From NCBI GenBank assembly GCA_947471745.1, contig CANJKZ010000174.1:3457001-3521000 (forward strand): a stretch of 64,000 nt of DNA, written 5' to 3'. This document shows positions 11,801 to 23,200 of this stretch, one piece after another. Position 1 is the stretch's first letter. The number at the start of each line of letters is the position of its first letter. The DNA is from Closterium sp. Naga37s-1. Taxonomy: Eukaryota; Streptophyta; Zygnematophyceae; Desmidiales; Closteriaceae. The notes beneath the pieces were generated by a model. It ran no database searches. It had not been told where the DNA came from and was given only the letters and a program-made list of their open reading frames with translations. The position numbers were made by a program, and so were the translations under genes.

Positions 11801-14800
11801 CAGCAACTCTTTCGCGCAGTGAATGAGCTGCATCTTGTGTTTCGAGACGTCTCAAAATCCAACTTTTATCATGTGGCTGTCTTCGAGAGCAGCAACTCGT
11901 TTTCTCAGTGAGTGGGCTGCACCTTGCGTTTCTGGTATCTTTTCTCCTGCAATAGCAACTCGTGTGTCAGGAATGGGGCTCTTTCTTTCATCTGCGCTTT
12001 TGTCGTTCCTTCTGTCTCCGTGTCTCTCATCCATCGCTCTGCCTTCTGTCGTCGACACCCTTTTGTTTGGAGATTTTATGATGCTTGGGTTTGTGCTGAC
12101 ATCGCTCAAGGTCAAGGAATTTTACTTGAGAGATTGGGACTACATGATAAAATGTCACCCGTCCATCCACTCTTTCCCTGCTCCCATTGTTTTCCCAACT
12201 AGGTTTGTGCTGACGGCGCTCAAGGCCAAGGAGTTTTACCTGAGGGATCGGGACTACATTGTGAAGGACGGCCAAGTGATTATAGTGGACGAGGTATGTG
12301 ATTCTTGCTGTGACTATAGCGGATGCTATGGGGTGCACAATGATCGTGACTGTAAACGGATGAGATTCGGGTATGTGATAGATGTCACTGTAACAGATGA
12401 AATTGGGGTATGTGATAGTTGTGACTGTAACAGATGAAATTGGGGTATGTGATAGTTGTGACTAGAGCAGACAAGGAATGGAACATCCCCTCATGCCCAC
12501 TCCCTCACTGTTCCTGCACCCCTTCCTGCACTCCTTTCTGCACCCCTTCCTGCACCCACCTGCAGTTCACAGGGAGAACAGCAGATTATGTTTTTTGAGA
12601 ATTCTAAAAAACATACGCTGTACCCACCTGTGGTTCTCAGGGAGAACAGCAGATGTGTGGCGGTGGAGCAACGGCATTCACCTCAGCATGCTTCCTCTTG
12701 CCCTCTTCCCCACCTCTGCACTTCTCCCACCTCCTCCCACCCTGTCCCACCTGTCCTGCCACACCTGCAGTTTACGGGGAGGACCGCAGACATGCGACGG
12801 TGGAGCGACGCCATTCACCAGGCAGTCGAGGCGAAAGAGGGCGTGGAGATTAAGGTGAGGGAGAGAACTCGGCGATCAAGGTGAGAGAAAGGATGTTGTG
12901 ATGATGGATGGAGTGTGGATACAAGTATCAATCTCCTGCCACCTGAAATCAGACTTATGTTCTTGCCAGCGCATCCAATTCTCCCTCAAATCCCTCCTCT
13001 CTCCTCTTTACGGCCCTTTTATTTCCCAACCTTGGCAGCCCGTGTCAGAAACAGTTGCCCAAGTGACCTACCAGTTCCACTTCTCCACCCTGGTTTTCCA
13101 CTTCTCGTTCACCCTCTCCCCCCCCTTCCTCGTTCCATTGTCACCTCACCTTCCCCCCCGGCAGCCCGTGTCAGAAACAGTAGCCCAGGTGACCTACCAG
13201 TCGCTCTTCCGCCTCTACAGCAAGGTGTCTGGGATGACAGGCACCGCCAAGACTGAGGTGCGTTGCTTGAGCGCCTGGTGGCACGTAGGGGGGGGTGGGG
13301 GGATTGCAATGGGAGGCTTGTTGGGATGTGTCGAAGCACGTAGCACAGGGCACCTACCAGTCACTCCTCCGCCTCTAGAGCAAAATCCCTGTGATGACAG
13401 GCACTGCCAAGACTGAGGTGTGTTGCACGTGCAGGGTTTGGGTTTCGGGGTTCAGGGTTCAAGTGTTCCAATGTCTCCCTTAGAGTGGAGTTCAAGCGGT
13501 TTGCCAGTCGCTCTTCCTTTTGAGTCGACTCAAAAGTCAGCCAGTCGCTCTTCCGCCTCTACTGCAAGGTCTCTGGGATGACAGGTACTGCCAAGACGGA
13601 GCTGTGTTGCAAAGGGACAAGGTTTGGGTTTAGGTATCACAGTTCAGCGATTGGCGTTAAGGGGTGGCATCAACCCCACCTCTTCCTCCTTAGCCTTACA
13701 GTAACACTCCCCGCCTTCTCTCCCTTCCCCACATCTCCTGCCAAACACCCCCCTCCCCTCCCTTCGTTCTCCTACACAGCAGAAGGAGGAGATCAAGCCT
13801 GTATTTGGCAAATCAGTGGTGTTCATCCACCGTTTTGCCTTATGGTAACATTTGTCAGAGGTCCACTGGAGATCCCCGATTGATCCTTGGAAAGGGTTAC
13901 AGGCACGTCGGCCTGGGGGGTTATGGGCGCACTCACCCACTACACAAACAAGCCCTTTTATCCCAGTGGTTAGTGGCTGGAATTCTGACAACAGTTTCTT
14001 CCGTTCTTCCCCCCATTCTCCTCACCCCGCTCTCCCTCGAATTCCTACATGGCAGGAGGAGGAGTTCAAGCGAATATTCTTGAGGCGCCTCAAAAATCCT
14101 TTTTGAGGCGCTTTTTGAGGCGCCTCAACAATCCTCCCCCTCGAATTCCTACATGGCAGGAGGAGGAGTTCAAGCGAATATTCGGCATGCCAGTGGTAGT
14201 CATCCCCACCAACCGCCCCAACATCAGGAAGGACCTGGATGTCGTTGTTTTCCTGGTGGGTCCCTTGTCCTCAACTGCCCCTGTTGCTCGCATGCCGAAC
14301 CTGTCTTGGGATCGCTTATTTTCCCCACCAACCGCCCTTACGTTAGAAAGGACTTGGATGTGGTCCGTCCCTTTGTTCAACTGACTTATCTCACCGATTG
14401 GATTCGCCCACCAACCGGCCTTTTAGGCACCCCAAAAGGCATCAGGAAGGATTTGGGGACTGGATGTGGTCCGTCCTTCTGTTTTTGAATATAACCGGTT
14501 TCTCCCCCTCACCCTCCGCTTCCTCCGCTTCCTCCTCTTTCTCCTCTTCCTCCTCTTCCTCCTCTTCCTCCTCTTCCTCCTCTTCCTCTTCTTCCCCCCC
14601 CTCCCCTCCACAGCAAGCACGCAACAAGGTGCACCATGTCATCCAGGAGATCGTCGAAATGAACCAAAAGCGCCTCCTGCTCTTCCTCCTCTTCTTCCTC
14701 TTTCTCCTCTTCTCCCCCCTGGCACCTCCTTTCCCTCCAATAAGCACGCAACAAGGTGCACCATGTCATCCAGGAGATCGTCGAAATGATTGTTGAGGCG

Positions 14801-17246
14801 CCTCACAAGCAGCCTCTTCTCGCACTCCCTGCAACCCCCCACACCCCTACACCCCACAGCAAGCACGCAACAAGGTGCACCATGTCATCCAGGAGATCGT
14901 CAAAATGAACCAACTTGGCCGCCCTGTGCTTGTGGGCACATCCAGGTGGGTACATCATATCATTCACATGGCACATCACATCACGTTCACGTGGCACAAC
15001 ACATTCATACGAGTTCGACTTAACCATGCAAGCTCCGTACCTGTGGCAGGAGCTTTACATTGTTCCATGAAATTTGTGTTGTCTAATTATTCATCTTCCT
15101 CTATCTATTTGCAGTGTGGACGAGTCAGAGCGCCTCTACGCCATGCTGCAGGTGGAGCATCCTCGTCGGTTTGCCCACATTCAAGTTCTCAACGCTCGGC
15201 CCGAAGTGAGCACAGTGCTTAAGGCGCCCCATAAGTAACATAGGTTTTGCTCGTTCATTTACTTGCAATATCCATATGCTCACTTGCTCGGTAAAAACCT
15301 CCGATAGTATCGGACCTTTCATCCGTCTCGGAGGACCCATTCAAGGAGCAATACACCAAGGGAATGCCGATCTTACAACGAAGCTACCCAAAATTGGGAA
15401 ACACGCGTTCTAACGTTCGGCGTACCCTTGTAAACGTATGTGGAACTTCATGACAAATCTTCCACTGCACTTTGCCTTTTGAGTCGACTCAAAAGACAAA
15501 TCTTCCGCTGCACTTTGCCTCAGTCGACTCTCTTTTTCGAGGTTTGCCTCTGCAACCTAAGTCAGTTAGTATATATATTGGCACTATTGGACGAAATCCA
15601 TTCACGAGATAGATTACCTGCGGTCCGCTTCAAGTCGTACAATTTTACAGCATCATTGAGGCATGCCTTCAGATCACGAATGTACTTGCTCTGATACTTG
15701 CTTCTTCGTCAACGCCTGCGAGACACGAACATAGGAATGTTGATTACACCAAATGGATTATGAACGACGTCATGAAGTTCCACATACATTTATAAGGGTA
15801 GGCCGAACGTTAGAACGCGTGTTTCCCAATTTTGGGTAGCTTCGTTGTAAGATCGGCATTCCCTTGTCGTATTGCTCTTTGAATGGGTCCTCCGAGACGG
15901 ATGAAAGTTCCGATACTATCGGAGGTTTTTACCGAGCAAGTGAGCATATGGATATTGCTTGGTCCAAGTGAGTGTCCATCTACCAATATGATTGGATGTG
16001 TGTGCGCTCTGCGCTGCACTGTGCAACACGTTCTGTCTCGAAAAACATGTAAAATTAGAGATGGCCCAAAGTTTGGGTGGCGAAATTGAACTCTAGTGCT
16101 CTGCCCTCCCTTTGGCGTTTCCCTCCGCTACCTCTCTTTTGTCTTCCCCAGAACGCAACGCGTGAGGCAGAGATCGTGGCGCAGGCAGGGCGGTTTAGAG
16201 GCATCGCATCTGTAACACTCTTGAGTCGACTAATAAAGAATCTTGCCTCTCCCACACTCCCCCGTCTCTACTCCCCCCCTCCTCACCCCTTCTCCCCTCC
16301 AATACGCAGCGCGTGAGGTGGAGATCGTGGCGCAGGCGGGGTGGTTTGGGGGCATCACCATCTCATCTCCACCAACACTTTTGAGTCGACTCAAAATTTC
16401 TTGCCTCTCCCACACTCACCCCCCTCGCCTCCTCCCCTCCCACCCTTCCCCCTGCCCCCCAGAATGCAGCGCGTGAGGCAGAGATCGTAGCACAGGCGGG
16501 GCGGTTTGGAGGCATCACCATCTCAACCAACATGGCTGGCCGTGGCACTGACATTGTGCTGGGCGGCAATCCCGAGGTGAGTGCCTTATGGTCCGGGTGT
16601 TTGTTGGTATCACTAATTGCCCGGTCCAGGTTGGGTTGGGTTTGGCATCACCATTTCCATCAACACGGCTGGCCGTGGCACCGACATTGTGCTGGGCGGC
16701 AATCCCGAGGTTGGTGCCTGGGAGAGGCATTGATGCTGGGTGGGGAATCCCATGGTTGGTGTGCTGCGTCCCAAGGTCAAGTGGGCACTCTTAGAGGTCA
16801 AGTGGGCACTCTCTGAATCATACCTTTGCAAGTTCTCAGGCTCTCTCTCCCTTCCTCCATATTCCCCTCCTCCTCTCCTCCTTCCTTCATCCTCCTCCCC
16901 TCCCATGTCCAGCTCCTGAGCAAGGAGGTGGTGAAGTGGGCACTGTTTGAAGCGCCAGCAGCCACAGCGGGGAACTACTTGGCTTTCAAGAAAGGCCCTC
17001 ATGCGGTGCGTGTGCTGCTGGAGTGATAAGTTTAACTTTTTGCGCAATGCACTGGGGAGGAACTTTACTAACTTCCGCAATGCACTAGGGTGGATGGAAC
17101 TTGTTGTAACTTCTGCTATGCTTCGTAAGGGAAGCGGGTAAAAAATTGGCTTTCCAAAAGGGGCGACATGAACTGGTGTGCTGGAACTCCTTCACTTTTT
17201 CTTGCAAACACTACCACTAACCTTATTAATCCAACCAACCCGCCTG

Positions 17247-17277
<31 letters not shown>

Positions 17278-20200
17278 CTCTTGACATAAGCAGAGGCAGG
17301 GGTTCTGGCCTATTAAACTCCAAGAGGATACCTTAAAGGAGCTCTACGCTGCTCAGTTCTCATGTGAGTTTTGAGACTTCCCATAAGGCATAAGCAGAGG
17401 CAAGGGTTTTGGCCTATTTAACTCCAAAAGGATACCTTAAGGGTGCTCTCCTCCTTTTTTTTTTCATTGAAACAGGGCGCAGCGTGGCAGCTGACTGGTC
17501 AGAGGCGCAGCAGCAGGCTGTGCTAGAGCAGGCAGAGACACAGGCTTTAAGGCCGTCAGCCACTCCTGGGGCTGGCGAGGGCAAGGAGGAGGGTTGGGAA
17601 TGGGGGGAACGCAGGGAGGAGGCGGGCGCAGGGATGTGGGGAGGAGATGCTGCAGAGGACACCGGAATGAGCCCTCTGCCCTGGCGGACCGGTGAAAGTG
17701 ACAGCACCAGCAGCAGCAGCAGCGGCAGCAATGGCAGTGGTATGAGCAGCAGGAGTGGTGGCTTCAGCAGCAGCAGCAGCAGCGGGGAGGGGGAAGGGGA
17801 CGAGAGCGACGAGGACGATGCAGATGTGTGGGGGGGAGGCGGAGGGGTGCTGGGAGTGCGGGCGGTGCCGCGATCGATGCAGGAGATGATGGTGAGGGTG
17901 GTGGGACGGGCGCTGGGGCGGGTGAGCGCGGACTGCAAGGCGCACTGCCAGGAGGAGGGCGAGTATGTGCGTTCGCTGGGGGGCCTGCATGTCATCGGCA
18001 CTGCTCTGAGTGAATCCAGACGAATCGACAACCAGGTGAGGGGGGTTCTGGTGTTGGGAGGGCTCATGGCGGAGGCTGTTGGGGAGGGTGAGTGCGGACT
18101 GCAAGGCGCACTGCCAGGAGGAGGGCGAGTATGTGCGCTCGCTGGGGGGGCTTCATGTCATCTGGACTGCTCTCAGCGAGTCAAGAAGAATCGACAACCA
18201 GGTGAGAGAAGGTCCTTTGGTCTGCGGTAGCAGCGGTGCCGCAGTGAAGCAAGAGATGGAGGTTCTGGATTGGGGAGTGCAGCTCCTTTGGTCGTCTGCA
18301 GGAGTGCGGGCGGTGCCGGGGTCGATGCAGGAGATGGTGGTGAGGGTGGTGGGGCGGGCGTTGGGGCGGGCGTTGGGGCGGGCGTTGGGGCGGGTGAGCG
18401 CGGATTGCAAGGCGCACTGCCGGGAGGAGGGCGAGTATGTGCGGCGGTCATTGGGGGCCTGCATGTCATCGGGACTGCGCTCAGTGAATCTAGGCGGATT
18501 GACAACCAGGTAGGTGTGATGGTAGAAGCAATTCTGCAGTTGATGCAGGGGTGAACTGTAGGGGTGCTGGGAGTGCGGGCGGTGCCGCGGTCGATGCGGG
18601 AGATGGTGGTGAGGGTGGTGGGGCGGGTGGTGGGGCGGGTGAGCGCGGACTGCAAGGCGCACTGCCAGGAGGAGGGCGAGTATGTGCGCTCGCTGGGAGG
18701 CCTTCATGTCATCGGCACTGCTCTGAGTGAATCCAGGCGGATTGACAACCAGGTGAGGGTGGTGTGAGTTGGGTTATCTGGTCTGTAGTACTAGTCTATA
18801 GAAGCCAACGGCGACTCTGACGAGTATGTGCGCTCGCTGGGGGGGCTGTATGTCATCGGCACTGCTCTGAGTGAATCCAGGCGGATTGACAACCAGGTGA
18901 GGGTGGTGTGAGTTGGGTTATCTGGTCTGTAGTACTAGTCTATAGAAGCCAACGGCGACTCTGACGAGTATGTGCGCTCGCTGGGGGGGCTGCATGTCAT
19001 CGGCACTGCTCTGAGTGAATCCAGGCGGATTGACAACCAGGTGAGGTTCTGGGGTTTGCTTGGCATGTGTGTTTGTATTGAACTTGGAGAGTGTGTGCGC
19101 TCGATGGGGGGCTGCATGTCATCGGCACTGCGCTCAGCGAGTCAAGACGAATTGACAGCCAGGTGAGGGTGGTGGTGCAGAGAGGGTTGTTTGGTTTGCA
19201 GCAAAATCGACAACCAATATTGCAGCAGGTGTTTCAGGTGCAATCTCCATGTGTTGTGTAATATGCCGTGTCTTGTGTGTCTCTTGTGGCTTTGTGTGCG
19301 TGGCAGTTGAGGGGAAGAGCGGGTCGTCTGTCAATTTTGAGACGTCGCAAAACCAACCTTATACCACATGTCTCATGTGTCTTGTGTGTCTCGTGTGACT
19401 TTGTGTGCATGGCAGTTGAGGGGAAGGGCGGGTCGGCAGGGTGACCCTGGGTCAACTCAGTTCATCATCAGGTGAGCCTCAGGTGACAGTCAATTAAGAA
19501 TCAGCCGAGAATCAGGTGAAAGGAGGGTTTGTGCTCATGTAAAAGTCAGGTTATTTCCCCCTCCCCCTTCATTGAGGTTTTCTTTTGCCGCATACCCCCC
19601 CCACACGCCAAACCAGTATGGAGGGTGACATGGTGAGGGAGAGGTGCTTCCTGACTCCTCTCGAGAAGCAGCTGCTATAACCATTTGCTGCTCATTTTCT
19701 CAGCTGCTATAACCATTTGCTGCTCATTTTCTCAGCTGCTATAACCATTTGCTGCTCATTTTCTCAGCTGCTATAACCATTTGCTGCTCATTTGCTCAGC
19801 TGCTATAACCATTTGCTGCTCATTTTCTCAGCTGCTATAACCATTTGCTGCTCATTTGCTCAGCTGCTATAACCATTTGCTGCTCATTTGCTCAGCTGCT
19901 ATAACCATTTGCTGCTCATTTGCTCAGCTGCTATAACCACCTTTCTTCCCATTTGCTGCTCTCCCGCTCCTCCTCTCCCCCATTTCCAAACCCCCGCCAC
20001 TCTTTCCTCCCCTTCTACCTCCATCCAGTATGGAGGAAGATATGATGAGGGAGGTGCTTCCGGACTCATCCCGATCCATCAATTTCACCCCACTGCTTTT
20101 CTCTACACCCGCCCGCCCCCTCTACCTCCGTCCAGTATGGAGGACGATATGATGAGGGAGGTTCTACCAGACTCCTCTCGGGCCATGCTGGAGCAGTTGC

Positions 20201-23200
20201 TGTACACGGGGGACTTTGACGAGGGCTTTCCCCACATGGCCCTCACCCTCGCTGTAAGAACTCCTTCACTTACCATCCTCGCTGTAAGAACTCCTTCACT
20301 TACCATCCTCGCTGTAAGAACTCCTTCACTTACCATCCTCGCTGTAAGAACTCCTTCACTTACCATCCTCGCTGTAAGAACTCCTTCACTTACCATCCTC
20401 GCTGTAAGAACTCCTTCACTTACCATCCTCGCTGTAAGAAATCGCAGATTACTGCAAGAGAACTTGCGAGAGCACCCACGTTCCCCAACGCCCCGGAAAT
20501 TCCCCTCAGCTCTTCTCTTCACGCGACATCCAAACCATGTCAACCCATCCCAACCACTCCTTGTCCAACCGATTTCAGCCCATCCTAACCACTCCGTGTC
20601 GCACCCGTCCGAACACCTAACCAAACGAGTTCCTCAGACACAAATTCGAGTGGCAAAGGCAAATACTCCTTGCACTCCTTGTTCAAACTCTATCCAACCC
20701 ACCCAACCACACCTTTTTCAACTCCTTTCAACCCAACGGCTCGTTGCCGAACCCTTCCGAACACCTACCCCTCACCAGTTGGTGCAGACGCAGAAGACCA
20801 TTGAAGCTGCGATGTTTGAGCGGCGGCGGCAAATGCTCGACTACGACCAGGTGTTTGAGGTGAGCGGGCTGGGTTGTTTGTCCCGTTGTTCTAAGAACCA
20901 TACGAGTTGATGGAAATAAGCTCCGCAGCCCACCTGTCCGTTACTGAATGCTCAACTACGACCAGGTGTTTGAGGTGAGCGGGTTGGGTCGTTTCTACAA
21001 CCATGTTGCAGCGTGTGTTTTTTTAGAATTCTCAACTGAATGCATGCTGCATTTCGTAGTAGGAAGAACTGAACTGCTGCTTCTCGTTCTCGCTTTTTTC
21101 CTTGGCAGTTCTGAGCATGGAAATTTATCTGAGACGTTTCCAATCGGGGCAAGCATGTGTACAATCCTCTCTCTTCTCTCACCCACCTTTTTCAGCCCTT
21201 CTCATCCCTCTCCCTTCCTTCGTGTGTTTGTGCCCCCCTCCCTCCCTGCAGCTACAGCGCAAGCACGTGTACGAGCTGAGAGAATTCCTTCCTTCAGGAG
21301 TCTCATTCCCTCTTACCTCTCACCTCACCCTCCCTCAATTTCCTTCCTGCATCTCACCCTCCCTGCAGCTGCAGCGCAAGCACGTGTACGAGCTGAGAGA
21401 GTCGATCCTGGAAAAGAGTCTTCCCTCTTACCCACCTTCTTCTATCTCAACCTCCTTCTTTCGAACTTCTCCACCTTTTCTCTTTCTCCCTCCCTGCAGC
21501 TCCAGCACGTGTAAGAGCTGAGAGAGTCCATTCTGAAAAGAGGCTCCTTCGTCCCTCTTACCCACCTTCTTCCCCCTCTCTCTTTCTCATCCCCCTGCAG
21601 CTGCAGCGCAAGCACGTGTACGAGCTGAGAGAGTCGATCCTGGAAAAGAGTCTTCCCTCTTACCCACCTTCTTCTATCTCAACCTCCTTCTTTCGAACTT
21701 CTCCACCTTTTCCCTTTCTCCCTCCCTGCAGCTCCAGCACGTGTAAGAGCTGAGAGAGTCCATTCTGAAAAGAGGCTCCTTCGTCCCTCTTACCCACCTT
21801 CTTCCCCCTCTCTCTTTCTCATCCCCCTGCAGCTGCAGCGCAAGCACGTGTACGAGCTGAGAGAGTCGATCCTGGAAAAGAGTCCCCTCAAGTCCGACAC
21901 ACACGCACACAACTGTGAGTCTCACCACAAGTGTGGATGTCACGTTGCACCGTGAGGCTCACTGCAGGTGTAGACTTGCCATTTCTCATGGAGTTTGTTT
22001 TGTTGTCCTAAAACAACACCTGTCCTCCTGTCCTCTTTTGACAGCTCGCTGCTGATGTGGACTTGCACTGTGTAGAAACACATGTGCATGGTCCAAGCAT
22101 CAATCCATCCATCTACCTGCCCATTTCTCCATCCATCCATCTACCTGCCCATTTCTCCATCCATCCATCTACCTGCCCATTTCTCCATCCATCCATCTAC
22201 CTGCCCATTTCTCCATCCATCCATCTACCTGCCCATTTCTCCATCCATCCATCTACCTGCCCATTTCTCCCTCCATCCATCTACCTGCCCATTTCTCCAT
22301 CCATCCATCTACCTGCCCATTTCTCCATCCATCCATCTACCTGCCCATTTCTCCATCCATCCATCTACCTGCCCATTTCTCCATCCATCCATCTACCTGC
22401 CCATTTCTCCATCCATCCATCTACCTGCCCATTTCTCCATCCATCCATCTACCTGCCCATTTCTCCATCCATCCATCTACCTGCCCATTTCTCCATCCAT
22501 CCATCCATCTACCTGCCCATTTCTCCATCCATCCATCCATCTACCTGCCCATTTCTCCATCCATCCATCTACCTGCCCATTTCTCCATCCATCCATCTAC
22601 CTGCCCATTTCTCCATCCATCCATCTCTACCTGCCCATTTCTCCATCCATCCATCTACCTGCCCATTTCTCCATCCATCCATCTACCTGCCCATTTCTCC
22701 ATCCATCCATCTACCTGCCCATTTCTCCATCCATCCATCTACCTGCCCATTTCTCCATCCATCCATCTACCTGCCCATTTCTCCATCCATCCATCTACCT
22801 GCCCATTTCTCCATCCATCCACCCATCCACCTCTCCACCCACACACAGGTACATCCAAGCAGTGGTGGATGATGTGATGAAGGAATACTGCTCCGACATG
22901 CCCAAGATGCCTGTTTGGTTTTTTCAACTTATAGTTGAATTACATTTATACACCAACCAACCCACCTATCCACTAATCCACAGGTACATCCAAGCAGTGG
23001 TGGATGATGTGGTCAAGGAATACTGCTCACCCTCTAAGGCAAGTCAACCAGAGTCAAGGCAAGTCAACCAGGGCCAAGGCAAGTCATCCAAAGAGTCGAT
23101 ATATTCCTGAAATGGAGCATCTCACTGTGTGTTTCAACGTTAACCAGAACTATGCGTGTTTTGAGATGTCTCAAAACTGGAGTATCTCACTGTGCGTTTC

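Noticed and set aside
22057-23110. Ser/Pro/His-rich ORFs over the 28-bp array
   Set aside because: They are the repeat read in two phases; only the last ~18 codons before 23038 match SECA2 (exon 25).
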